Assembly (NCBI GenBank): GCA_001414485.1 | Contig: LLEY01000040.1 | Coordinates: 186,001 to 250,000, forward strand | Reading direction: 5' to 3' | DNA: 64,000 bases | Origin: Calycina herbarum | Taxonomy: Eukaryota > Ascomycota > Leotiomycetes > Helotiales > Pezizellaceae | In this document: positions 45,701 to 56,815 of the stretch, in pieces | Layout of the letters: each line of letters begins with the position of its first letter | Position numbering within the stretch: position 1 is the first letter of the stretch | The notes under the pieces: model-generated | The model's database searches: none | Told to the model about the DNA's origin: nothing | What the model saw: only the letters and a program-made list of their open reading frames with translations | Translations under genes and position numbers: made by a program

Positions 45701-46061
45701 GGGATTGAGGGTCGGGAAGGGAGCGGAGAATTGGATGTTGGAGGTAGGTAGTACTTCTTTCTCCTATCTTCGTACTTTCTGCTTTGTTGTTTTCTTTGCT
45801 CTTCTTGTCCTTCTTCGGCCTCTTTTATTCTTGTTTGCTTTTTTTGAAGGACTAAGTATACAGTACTTTTACTTCTACATGATCACCAATATTCCAGTTC
45901 GAAACATCCTCGAAGCGCACCACAACGAAATGGTGCAGCAGCGATTTTTCAAACCTAAACTTCGTTACGGATGAATTATTTCGTTCTTTATTCATCCTTC
46001 AACTTATATATTTCCTCGTTCGTTCATTCGGTCCGCCACAAAGTCTGGAGATCAATTCGAG
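42701..46061. other. Gene-poor intergenic region
   Basis: No gene is supported across 3.3 kb. A diverged ~200-bp-spaced duplication is present (44622-44722 and 44824-44920, separate entry). The last part is the leader of the AnmK-like gene. Confidence 0.5.
44622..44920. repeat. Diverged tandem duplication, ~202 bp period
   Basis: AAGGCTGAAAGTTCAGCCACAT (start ~44622) recurs as AAGGCTGAAAGTTAGCCACAT (start ~44825). Both copies run on to a GGAGGATGTTTTGGA / GCAGGATGTTTTGGA block about 75 nt later. Not coding. Confidence 0.7.
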
Positions 46062-47728
46062 ATGATGAAAGCACTCCCCTCCTCCCGACCAAAAGGAGGA
46101 GGTCGAATCCGTCACCAAGTAGGCTTCAAATACCTCGAAGCTCTCCAATCGAAAGTCCTCCGCGAAGCATTGTTAGAAGATCAAGCGAATGAGGAGCTCG
46201 AGATGGGAGGAACTTTAGTCCAAGTGTCTGTCGAAGACAAAATAAAAAATATGAGTGGGCTCGGTAGCGAAAAGGGGAAAGGGAAGGGATTGGATCTTTT
46301 GGTCTTAGGGGTTTGTGAAGGGGAGAATATGGTAGAGAGGGGGGATGTGGATTTCGTTCTTTGCAGGCTTACACAGGAAGGACCGGAGGAGGGTATGGAG
46401 GTTGAGATTTTGGAGGTTTGTTTCCTTCATATCACTTCTTAACCCTGCCCTCATCTCTTCCAAATACATTGAAAACTAACCCCGACCAGTACGACACAAT
46501 CCAAACACCCCCCTTCTCCCCCTCCCTCCTCGCCAACCTCCACACCACCACCAGCGGGAACACACCCCTCCTCCTCCCCCAACTAGACCAAGAAATCGGC
46601 CACAAATTCAGCCACGCAATCCACCTCTTCGCCGCCAAACACTCCCGTCCCCTCGACACCCTCGACCTCATCTCCTCCGGCGGCCTCCTCCTCTCCCTCT
46701 CCTCCCATCCACCGTCCAACATCTGTCTCGGCGAGGGCTCCGTGATAGCCGCCAAAACAGGCGTAACAACCGTCTCCGACTTCCGCACCACAGAACAAGC
46801 GGTTGGACGACGCGGCACAGGGATGTTTAGTTTCTTGATCGGCTTGCTTTTGCATGATGAGCGGAAGTTACAGATTTGTATTTCCATCCAGGGAGGGACG
46901 AGTGTGTATTTCATTCCGCCCGAGGGAAGGGGAGGGGTGGAGGGGATTTATAATTGGGATGTTGGACCGGGGTCGCATTTACTCACTTGTGTTCTCTCAC
47001 TTCTCCCTGCTATGTCTATTTCCAATCACCGATCGGGGGGAGGAGAGATATGTCACGAAGTAATCGAAGAACTTCTCGAACACGATAAATACCTCCACAC
47101 CCGCCCACCAAAAACGCTTTCCTCCAAAGAACAATACGGGACGGATTTCGCGATGCGGATTATCACTATGTGTCAGTTTCGAGGCTGTGATTCGAATTCG
47201 ATTTTGGCGACTACCACACGATTCATCTCCGCTTCGATTGCGCAGCAAATCCTCCTCTTCGGACCTGGTAGACACGCGATTGATAAGGCTGATGTTATAC
47301 TTGATTTCGAACTTCCTCCTTCTCTTCACCACAACCACAACAACCACCCCTATCAATCTCAGTCTCCAGCTGATCAGACGTCCACTCAACAATACACACA
47401 AATCCTAACCGACCTCTCCCTAGAATTCCCCGGCGCAACATTCAACACCTGGACCTCACGCACCGGCATCCCCTCGGGGAACGGAAAAGAAAGAGTAGGC
47501 TTCGCAATGTTAGCCGTCGAAGCACTACTAGGTCGAGCCGTCGTGGTGCCCGTAAACGCCGATGTGCGGCGACCGAATACCGTGACTGGGAAGTTGAGTC
47601 CGGGGGTGAGATGGAGGGAGGTTTGTGGGAAGAGTGTGGCGTTTGGCGGGGTGGGGAGGGGGTGGGAGGGGCTACCTGAGGTTAGAGATTTGAGAGTTGT
47701 CAAAACTGGGGTAGGGGGTTGTTTGTGA
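46062..47728 (+). CDS. AnmK-like protein (anhydro-N-acetylmuramic acid kinase fold), probably inactive
   Basis: Two exons, 46062-46415 and 46490-47728, encode 530 residues; the 74-nt intron has a CTAAC branch point. Homology to the AnmK family is seen in D-L-I-S-S-G-G, V-I-A-A-K-T-G-V-T-T-V-S-D-F-R, W-D-V-G-P-G-S-H and the C-terminal R-R-P-N-T-V-T-G-K-L-S-P-G. AnmK phosphorylates anhydro-MurNAc during bacterial wall recycling; ascomycetes have homologues but no murein. Here the family's ATP-binding G-x-x-S-G-T-S-x-D-G-x-D has become G-V-C-E-G-E-N-M-V-E-R-G-D-V-D, H-G-Q-T reads G-G-L-L, N-I-G-G-I-A-N is lost, and T-G-R-E is replaced by S-S-K-E. The frame is intact, so it looks like a maintained pseudo-kinase rather than a pseudogene. 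The N-terminal ~85 residues are extra. It converges with FAT1. Confidence 0.78.
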
Positions 47729-47966
47729 GAGGGAGGGAAGGCGAGGTAGTATTTGGAGATTAAGAAGACGAAGGAAAATGGGAGAAGAAGAAAAGGACGG
47801 GTTGTGGGTTGAGCGAGATAGAAGTAGGTGTGTTCCCCTAAAATAGAAGCAAGCCTCGAATAAATAATCTTGTATAAGGGTATTCTAACGATATAACAAA
47901 ACATCCCAGATATACAAACACGCCGCTAAAAATACAATATTGAAAAACCCACTATAAATTACCCAC
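47729..47966. other. Short convergent 3' space
   Basis: Only 238 nt separate the stop codons of the AnmK-like gene (+) and FAT1 (-), so the two transcripts probably overlap at their 3' ends. Confidence 0.55.
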
Positions 47967-49949
47967 CTATAACTTTACCTTGCCAGCGGTCAATTCCTGC
48001 CAATCCTCATGTCCAAATTTGACATAAGTTCCCTCTTTCAACCAATACAACTCATCCCCGCCAACCTTCTTCGGATCCACACCCTGAAGTCTGACAACAT
48101 GTTTCTGTTGCTTGTTGGTACCAGTAAGATCCATGTTCCTCGTCAACCTCAAAAAGATAGGCACCGCGAATTTGGGTAGGCGTTCATGGGCGTGTTTGGC
48201 CAATTCAGTCATGAGTCTGTCGGATGGCTGGTCGGTGAGAACTAATGCTACGCAACCAGCTCGACCGTCATGATGGGGCAATTCCACGCCGTAGACATTT
48301 GCTTCTTGTACGGAGTTGTGATTCCCCAGAGCTTCCGAGACCTCGTTCGTGGAGACGTTCTCTGCTTTCCAGCGGAATGTATCACCAATACGATCACTGA
48401 AGTAACTTCGTCCTTCGGAATCCCAGATTATCATATCGCCCGTTCGGAACCATGCATCTCCTTTGGTTAAGACATCACGCATGATTTTTCCATCCGTTCC
48501 TTTCTTGTTATTAAAATAACCTTGGAATCCAGCAACGATATCTTTAGGATCCAGTCGAAAGAGCAGTTCTCCCGGTTCACCCTCCTTAACAGGTTTACAA
48601 AGACCAGTCTTAGGATCTCGCCACGGCTGTTCAGTCTCCCAATCCAACTCAAGAAGAACAGCCGAAGAACGAGTCAATAATTTACCAAGCATACCCAATC
48701 GTCCAATCGCTCCCTTCCCGAAATCGTTGCGGCTGAAATTCCATGCTGCAGCCGTTCCCTCTGTAGCGGTATAGAATTCGGCGATTTCATCAATGCCAAA
48801 ACGTTCTTTGAAGCGATTCCAGATATCTGGTCTCAATCCATTGCCAAAAGCCATTCGGACGCTGTTTTTCTTGTCGAGGTTTTCGCCTGTGATGGGATCG
48901 ATTTGGGGTGCTGCTGCTAGGAGGTAGCGACATGTTTCGCCGACGTATTGGATTACTGTTGCGTTTGAGGCTCTGCATTCTTCCCAGAATACTCTAGTTG
49001 AGAATTTTTGACCGATACAAATTGTACCGCCGTTTATGAGGACCATGCAAGCTCCAAGGACCGCGGCAGATGAGTGATATAGGGGCATGCTCTGGAGTAG
49101 GGTTAGCGCAGATTTGCTGGAGGAAAGTAGGTTGACTTACCGTATAGAAAGTATCTTTTGCTGTAAGTCCATTCCACCCAGGGACAATAAGTGACACCCT
49201 TACGGCCTTGTTCCAACTAACAATTGCTCCTTTTGGCAAGCCTGTAGTCCCACTGGTAAATATGAGCATCGCCATATTCTGCAACTTGTCTTCGGAACGC
49301 TCGGAATTTGGTTCTCGTTTTGATTGAATGACCATGGCCTCACTCTCCAATTCCGGAGAAAAAATAACAATCTCGACCTTGGGCAGTCCATCCTTAACGT
49401 CTTGAGTGACTTTGTCCGCTACTTGTGGATCCACCAATAAAACTCGAGCTGTTGATACATTGATACAATGTACCAACGCTTTATCCGTAAGATTGTAATT
49501 GATAAAAGCAGGTTTCGCCCCAATGGCCCATAACCCAAACCAAATGAAGATGAACTTTTCCGAGTTCATAAAATCCATGGCCACAATCTCTTTTGACTGA
49601 ACATTGTATTTTGTCTTCAACCATGTTCCATACTTCAAAGCCGTTTGGTAAACCTCGTTGTATGTCCATTGTCGCCCTCCAAATATCAGATATATCTTGT
49701 TTGCCAAATTTCCCTTAGCATGTTCCTCGAGCGAATAGAAAGGGTTCAATTTGTCGTCTCTTAGCCGTGTTCGTATTGTCCTCGCGGCCTTCACGGCCGG
49801 ACTAAGTAATCGTAGATCATAGGAAAGTCCGGTTTTCGCATTAAGGTAGGCTAAGCCAGCGATGGCAGCGGGAACGGCGAGGGGAAGTGGGACTAGAGTT
49901 TGCGTTAGTTTGCGTCAACCTTTCTCTGGTTTAAATGCTGACCTGGCAT
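47967..49949 (-). CDS. FAT1: Very-long-chain acyl-CoA synthetase / fatty acid transport protein
   Basis: Three exons on the minus strand: 49943-49949 (only 7 coding nt), 49141-49892, 47967-49091; 627 residues. Splicing yields MPVPLPLAVPAAIAG-L-A-Y-L-N-A, the hydrophobic N-terminus expected of Fat1. AMP-binding motifs are complete: I-F-T-S-G-T-T-G-L-P-K-G, Y-T-A-T-E-G-T-A-A-A-W-N, W-F-R-T-G-D-M and Y-F-S-D-R-I-G-D-T-F-R-W-K-G/A-E-N-V-S. The protein activates (and in yeast helps import) long and very long chain fatty acids at ER, lipid droplet or peroxisome membranes. It ends V-K-L, close to but not a canonical PTS1. Some fungal relatives serve in secondary metabolism (CefD1-like), but no cluster surrounds this one. 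It is divergent from PIG-S. Confidence 0.92.
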
Positions 49950-50747
49950 GGTGGGAGATTGGCTTTGGTGAACTGAGGCTTGCTTCGTGGAAGCTGTTGT
50001 GGCAGGTGAGAATTGAAAAGGAGGTTACTCAAGTAGTGGAGCGGTCAAGTATTGCAAAGAGGACCTGGGAGGGTGCTCGGCAAGGAGAAGGCGGGGAATA
50101 TCGTATTTTGAGGGACAGCAGCAAGTACGTGGATGTTCTGTTGGTGTTGGTTAATGGATGTTGGCGTTTTGTTTCTTCTATTTAATGGGAGAGGAGCTGG
50201 TGGTATTATCAAGCCCAATTGGAGGAGACGTAAAAGTCATCTTGTTTATGAAGCGCATTTTTGGAGGGCCCTGTTCGAGGCTGTTCGAGGGGGAGGCTGA
50301 ACTTCGTCGGATGGGAGATCTTTGCGAGCCGAGGCATGAATTTGCCCGCGCTACAGCGACTTTTTCCTCTTTTGGTGCCTGGCCTAGTTGGAAGCTAAAA
50401 GTTGATAGAAATAACGGACCTTGGCTTGCGAGAAGATATTAGAAAATATCGATGCATTTGTTACAGGGGATAAGTTTGTGTAATAGAAATACAAACTTAT
50501 AGAAGAAAGCTACGTAGAAATATCCGTGACTGGAAAATAGTTGATCCGAGATTCCAAACTCACGAACGGCGGTGCTGTCAGCATGAGGCTCAAGTGAGAT
50601 AGATCCACTCTTCACAACCCTGAAGGTCAAAGTGACACAGTCGCGAGAGATTGTCAGTGCCAGTCAGTGCCAGTGCCAGTGCTAGTCTATCATGAGCAAT
50701 TAATCCACCCGCACACGCTCACAAATGCCATCTTCGACAATAACAGC
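49950..50747. promoter_or_regulatory. Divergent promoter, FAT1 / PIG-S
   Basis: 798 nt between two divergent starts. Close to PIG-S is a short run of CAGTGC/CAGTC units (50654-50684). No TATA-like box is obvious on either side. Confidence 0.45.
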
Positions 50748-52425
50748 ATGTCAGCATCCGCGCATGCTTCCCCTACTGTCCAGCCTGGGCTCGAAAATGG
50801 CATCAAGGAGGTAGAATCAACCACGGACGATGCGCCCGCCAACGCCGTTTCCGCCGCTCTGCAAAAGAAGGAACCACCACCCGAGAAGCCAGAGAGCATT
50901 CGATTGAGGATCCTCGTTATTGTATCATGGTGGAGTATCATAATCTTTCTGGGATTGCCAGTCTGGTGGTACACGACGACAATATACAGGGCGTCATTGC
51001 CACTGGATCAAATGATGGATTGGGCGGATGGCAGGGTATGTACTGGAAAACGAGTTGGGAGTTATAGGTATATGCTGACTTGAGTAGGCATGTCGTCCAG
51101 TCTTCCCACTTCGAATATCGATCGAGGCAGATTCTCTGCAAGATCACGAATCGCAACATCTTCTGCGAACGACCCAGCATGCCTTGGATGATTTAAACGA
51201 TTTCTCGGCGCATCATTTGCGATTGCAACTTTCCCCGCCAGCCAATGCATCGACAGCGGTTGACGGGACTCCAGCAGGAGGAGGAGGGGATGAAGAGGTT
51301 GCGCTGGTGATACGACTTTTGCCTGGCACAGAAACGAAGGTGGATCTTCAGGCATATTCTCCCATACTCGATGTCTTTTACACTCCGAATCAAGTCCCCT
51401 CGAGTTCGTCTTCCTCTTCCTCCCTAGCCACGTCGATCGCAAATACATTGAGGGAGATGTTTGCAGAAGAGCAAGCTATGATCGCATACCTCCTATCAAC
51501 AAGCTCTGCCCCACCAGAACGTAGTCCAAAAGCATTGGTTCCCGAAGTAGCGGAATCATTAGCAAAATGGACGACCCGATCGATGAAATACTCTCGTACA
51601 TACCATCTTACCTTCTCCCTATTCACACCCACAGCCATCCCCTCCTCCTGGGACATCGAAGCCGCATTAGAAGAACACATGAAGCCCCTCCTAGACAGCT
51701 TCTCCTCAATCAGCAACTTCACAATCGACACCCAAGTCCAACTCTACGCCTCCCCCGGAGTCAGCGGTGACATCCTCAAAAAAGAAGACTTGAGCGGCTT
51801 CATCAACGCCGCAGAATGGCCTCTAAGTCCTAGCATTGGCGGAGCCCCAACTGTAAACTTCATCATCTACGTAGGAGACATGGAAGTCGAGGGTGGCGGA
51901 AAGAGTTGGTTGATCCCCCAATGGGGAGGAGTCGTAATCCAATCCGACATCACAGATCTCCGACCCGCGATGCTCATATTTTCAAACCAACTAATGTCCC
52001 TCCTCGGCGCGCCCGAAACCGGGTCTCTCCCCTTACGTCTCATGACACTCATCAGAGTCCGCAGCGCAGGTCTGTTACTAAAAGCCTCTGGCACTATGGG
52101 AAGTCTTGCAAGATTATCACTTGCTCTGCCTTCAATTAGTATCCCGAAAAGTGTTGCGGATGGGGTGTACACTACTATTGAACATCTACGGAAGGCGTGC
52201 GATGGTCTAGGTGGGAGGGAGGGTTTGGAGAATGCGAGGATTGCGGAGGAGGCGGCGGAGAAGGCCTTTTTTGAGAAGAGTATGGTGGGCCAGGTGTACT
52301 TTCCTGATGAGCATAAGATTGCGGTTTATATGCCGTTGTTGGGACCGGTGGGGGTGCCGCTTGTTATGGGGGTGCTGAAGGAGTTTAAGGCTTGGAGGAA
52401 GAGGAGGAGGGGGCAAGGTGTGTAA
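50748..52425 (+). CDS. GPI17: GPI transamidase subunit PIG-S
   Basis: Two exons, 50748-51035 and 51088-52425, encode 541 residues; the 52-nt intron starts GTATGT. The ATG at 50748 (MSASAHASP) is preferred to the in-frame one at 50667, which would add 27 residues of unlikely content. The topology is that of PIG-S/Gpi17: an N-terminal membrane helix at about 51-75 (I-L-V-I-V-S-W-W-S-I-I-I-F-L-G-L-P-V-W-W) followed by T-T-x-x-Y-R-A-S-L-P, a large lumenal domain, and a C-terminal hydrophobic segment before a basic tail (K-A-W-R-K-R-R-R). The lumenal part has W-x-I-P-Q-W-G-G-V-V-I. PIG-S is a non-catalytic subunit of the ER complex that attaches GPI anchors to proteins, important for fungal wall proteins. 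Confidence 0.93.
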
Positions 52426-52880
52426 GTTTAGATTTAGGTTTATATATTGGGTTTCTTGTTGTTTGTTTGATATTTTTCGCTTTTTGTGTCTTTCCTCTTG
52501 TGTTTTGACAAATCTCTTCCTCCATTTTCTTGCTGTCGAGGTTCTTGCGGAGGGAGAGAAAAGGGCAGCCACATTTTATTTTCATTAAAGTAAGCAGGAG
52601 ATAGCTCTTCTTGTTCAAACCTTTCTTAGAGAAGCCCTCCTGTCCTGGGTTCTCATAATTTTCCCTGCTTAAATACGTCCTGGGGTAGCTGCTGGGAATA
52701 GGTTCGCAAATGGAATGATGTAGAAGTGTATTACATGGGTTCTGGGGACCACGTTGCTAAACCGTCTCCGTCTCCGCACGACGTTGCCTATCTCTTTTCT
52801 TTCCAGAGTACTTGGACATTCATTTCCAGCTTCTTTGTTTACACGGGTCCTGATACCTATATCATTGTGGAGGAAGTCTG
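52426..52880. other. 3' flank of PIG-S
   Basis: No gene is supported. One half-word of the array B motif (GCTGTCGAGG) occurs near 52532, without its partner. Confidence 0.5.
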
Positions 52881-55800
52881 GGATTTTGTTGTCGATTTTC
52901 GTGCTGTTGTCGAACCTTGGACTTAAAATCGCTAGTAAATCGAGAGAATTGGTATAACGACCACTGCGCCTTGTGCTGAGATCTATGCGCTGAGAGTTTC
53001 TGGGGTTGGTTGACAGGTGTCTACTACGTTGTTGGAATGGCTATGCAGAACAATATTCCAATTTTCTAGACGGCGCAGTTTTCTTATAGAAGATTTTTTT
53101 TTCTTTGGAAGGGTGGTTTATTCATCTTTTTTTCTTAAGATGATGATTACTTCCAGCCGGTGTTTTTTATTCTCCGCGTCAAGGAAAACTCCTGGTTCCA
53201 CGAAACCACCTTCATACAAACCCTATTTTCTCTCCGTTAAATAAGGTCTTAGATAACTGAGTCTAGGATTCTTCACACCACACAACAGTGGATAGCGCTT
53301 GCAGCTTTGTCTTGGGAGGATCAAGCTTCTGGAGTACCTTTAGTTGACCACTTACGACTTTTCCTTACCCGGTGTTTGATGGGAGGATTCTTCAGGTCTT
53401 CTAGGGAGTCTTTAGGCTTGTGTGGTTATGGGGAAATGGCTTTGCTGTCGAATTTTACTGTGTTGTCGAATGTTTTATCAACTTTCAAATGCGGGTTTCT
53501 AGGAGAGTTGGTGTGATCGATACTGCTTCTTCCTCTGAAATTTCTACATTGAAAGAAATGGGTGTGGGTCTGTGGTTGTTTGTGGACTTCGATGTTAGAT
53601 GACTGCGCAGGACAATCTTCAAGCCAATTGGTTGACGATTTCTTGAAAGGGGGCTTTTCTTCATTGGAAGGGTGGGTTTTGTATCCTTCCTTCTAGGGGG
53701 TGGATCTTTCTACTTCTGGGGATTTGCTATTTCTTTTCTAGATTACCTGTTCCCTACTCAGATCTTTTCCAACAGGAAGCCTCCTGTTATCAGGAAGAAC
53801 AAACTTACAGGAGTAACTCAAGATTCTAGATTGTTCATTCGTGCTTTCGGGTCGTTGAATAGCTTACATGGAGATGTGTAAGTGATCACCCGGGAGACCA
53901 CGTACATGGCTAGACTTCCCGCTGCTGTTTGCGGGGAGATTTGCTCAGCTGTACGACCCGAGTGTTCTTCATCTCTGGTTGAAAGTGTAGAGTACCTTTT
54001 GGATGTGCTGCTTGCTGGGTCGTATCTGATATTTAGAGAGGTTCGAGGAAGGTTGTAGAGTGAAATCTGTCAAATTTCATGTTGTTGATGAACTTAGGTG
54101 GCTTATCTTTTCGGTGTGTTGGATTGACAGACCCTGCACTTTCTTTTGGAGCTGAGAATTTTAACGAGTGGTGGTGGTTGGATTGTAGCTGTATTGTACT
54201 GCGTTGTTTGACAGCTACACAGAATACCATGCCCATTGAACTTGCTAGCGGATTCGTAGCTATCTGTAAAACTCATTGTGAGGGTAGTATATATACCTAT
54301 TTTTTTTTGTATAAAAAAAAGAAGGAACATTCTTTCTTCCTAAATACTAGTCAAATCCTCGCTTTGCATCTCCTTTGTTTTGTTTTCTTTCTGGTGGGTA
54401 GTAAGGGATTTGACCTCTAATCTGCGGGTTCTTAGTTTTCCTCCCGAAGAATAGTTATCATCCGTGGCCATTGAGTGACTGGGGTGTTGTCTGGGGTTAC
54501 AGGGGAGATGGGAGAGGTGGAGTTTTTACTGTCGAAGTTTATTTTGTTGTCGAAAGTTAGCATTTTTTTTCTTACGGAGGAAGATGGCAAGATGTGGTGT
54601 GGTGGGGGCAGTTGCATCGCCTTGGTATTTTGCTCATGCCATGGCTAGATGACCTTTGTGAAGTCATCCGTAGTATAGACAACGACGAATGGAACACACT
54701 AGGATGGATCGTAATGTTGTGATTAGGGTGATTGATGGTCGACGTGGGGGAAGGCTTTTATGAAGAGCAAACACCTCGACGCGGGGTTATGCAAAGATGA
54801 TATTTTGAGAGTGCGTTTTCAGGTTGCTTGGTTGGTAGATGGTAATCGTTCACTTCTGTGGTTTGATGGACACTCGGAATCGAGTAAAGGGAAAGGTTAG
54901 TCACAATTGATATTTGTTCCTAGGGAATATACTCTCGCAGGAAGAGATTCCTTCCATAAATTTTGTTGTCGTTATTTCCAGTTTGTCTTGAGAACTGAGA
55001 TTGTAGACTACCTGCAATCGCAAAGGTGTCAATTACTTCATGAGAATCACTCCCTTTGGCCTTGTGGTTGAAGCATTTTATCTGATTTATCTTGCTTTTT
55101 TTCAAGCGCAAAAGAAGCCAAGTAGACGAGACTTCCGTCGAAGCAGTAGATTGTAACTCACCGTACGGAATTATTGCGAGCCAATACTGAATTCTCTACA
55201 AGTACACCAACAAGTGTGCAAAGGGTAAGGGAAATGGCGTTGACTGTCATTTTGGTACGCTACTATGGACGACATGATTTTTTTCCACTTGGAGTCTTTC
55301 GGGTATTCTGCAGGCTTGGTTCTTTGTGCTTGAGGGGTAGTGGATGGGTTTAGTGTCGTTTTAATTACTGCAGTCGAAACCGTAAGTTCGTTTTTCTGAA
55401 GCTAGTATACATGGAGTAGGTCTCATATTGATATTGAGTCTCCGTTTGTTGATAGCATAGTGTCCTTTTGGCGTCTACAAAACTTCGACCTACTTCTTGT
55501 CATCGTATCCCTAAGCCATCAACGCTTTATAATCTCCAATTCGTTTGTGAGTTCTTCTACTCTCTTCCAGTTCAATATAAGTGCGAGAATCGGGAAAAAA
55601 TGGAGGAGCTGTTTTCAATTTTGGGAGAAGTTGGGGAACTGCTTCTTCTTATTAACCTTCTCTATGGTGTCTGTCTAGTACACGGTCTTTTGACAGCATC
55701 GAGCGAGTAGAACCTCTTTTACTCTTACTCTGATCTGAATTTCATTACTCCTTCCTTTAAAGCAATTTAGCAAGTATATCTTGAAAGATAAAATGGCAAT

Positions 55801-56815
55801 AATGAGAACGATCGCAAAAAATTAAGTCGTTCAACCATAAAATTTCCTGGTGGTCCTTCATCCGAAGTTCTGGTATAATTTATCTTTCAGAAGGTGTGTC
55901 TCAAAGATACTCCAAAGACCACAGAATGCGACTCAAGGAATATGATAACTTTCTCTGAGCACTTTACAATCCTCTTCAATATAGGGAATTAGGATTTCTT
56001 GCCCCTAGCCCTCAAATGAATCATATTAAATCAAGGTAAACCAGCCGAGTTAGCAACATTCCACTAGAAAGAACGTGTCAGCTTCACTGTCGAATTTAAT
56101 ATTGTTGTCGAAATTGTTTTGTTCGCTTGAGAACTTAGTAGGTTTGTTAGAATCCAGCAAGAAAATAATTATAACTCGCTGACTCTTCACTGTACTAAGA
56201 TTTTTGGCCCTCGGGCGTGGGGGCCAGGTCAAGAGTTAGATCCAGCATGTACTATCCGACTCGTACGATTTTCATTTGGAGTCTCACATCGCTTTTGCTG
56301 ACCTCTTTGTATACCTTTATCAGGTTTGTATGACGGGGATAAAGCTTATCCTTGTTCCCAACTTTTGTAACAAACTTGGTTAATAATTGAAGGCGGGGCA
56401 AGTAGCCAACTTCTCCTCTTCTTGTTTAAGTTTAATTATTTGCCAAGTGTTTTCTAAGGTATCTCTGATTGGGAACTGCTTTTCACTTTCCAGAGATTTT
56501 GGATATATTTACGAGGAAGGTGGGGTTTCTCAGGGAAATCACTTCACAGTGAAAATCCACTGGATTTTGAACTTATACCAGTATTTAGAGCATGATCCTC
56601 TCTATACTGCCTTTCTTCAGCAGTGCTCCTGTGAAATCAACCACGAGTTATGTATGTACGTGTGTACTAGATGTAAAAGTACCTCGAAACGATGCGAAGC
56701 TACAAGAGATATCTTTTGGAGTCCATACATCTACTGACTCAATCGTAACAGGCGATAGAATTAATAAAAGAAGAGGAGGTTCATTGTCAATTGTAAGGTT
56801 TTCGTCGAAATTTAC
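52881..56815 (+). repeat. Degenerate tandem array B
   Basis: Paired TGTCGAA-like words spaced exactly 18 nt occur at 52886, 53442, 54066, 54526, 56084 and 56781. For the first three units two more anchors follow at constant distance. One is a GAGA(A/G)TTGGT(A/G)T-like block about 60 nt after the pair. The other is a TACGTTGTTGGAATGGCTATGCAGAA-type block (53024, 53588 and 54200) 134-146 nt after the pair start. Unit length is about 460-620 nt. The first units sit in short open frames reading L-L-S-x-x-x-x-L-S-N and two of these end E-L-V-stop, but no full gene is evident. It could be a decayed small-gene family or a non-coding repeat. Confidence 0.6.

Noticed and set aside
54079..54420. 113-residue ORF within array B as an independent gene
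   Set aside because: It has an ATG, but it spans anchors that recur in neighbouring units without a matching frame, so it is treated as part of the degenerate repeat.
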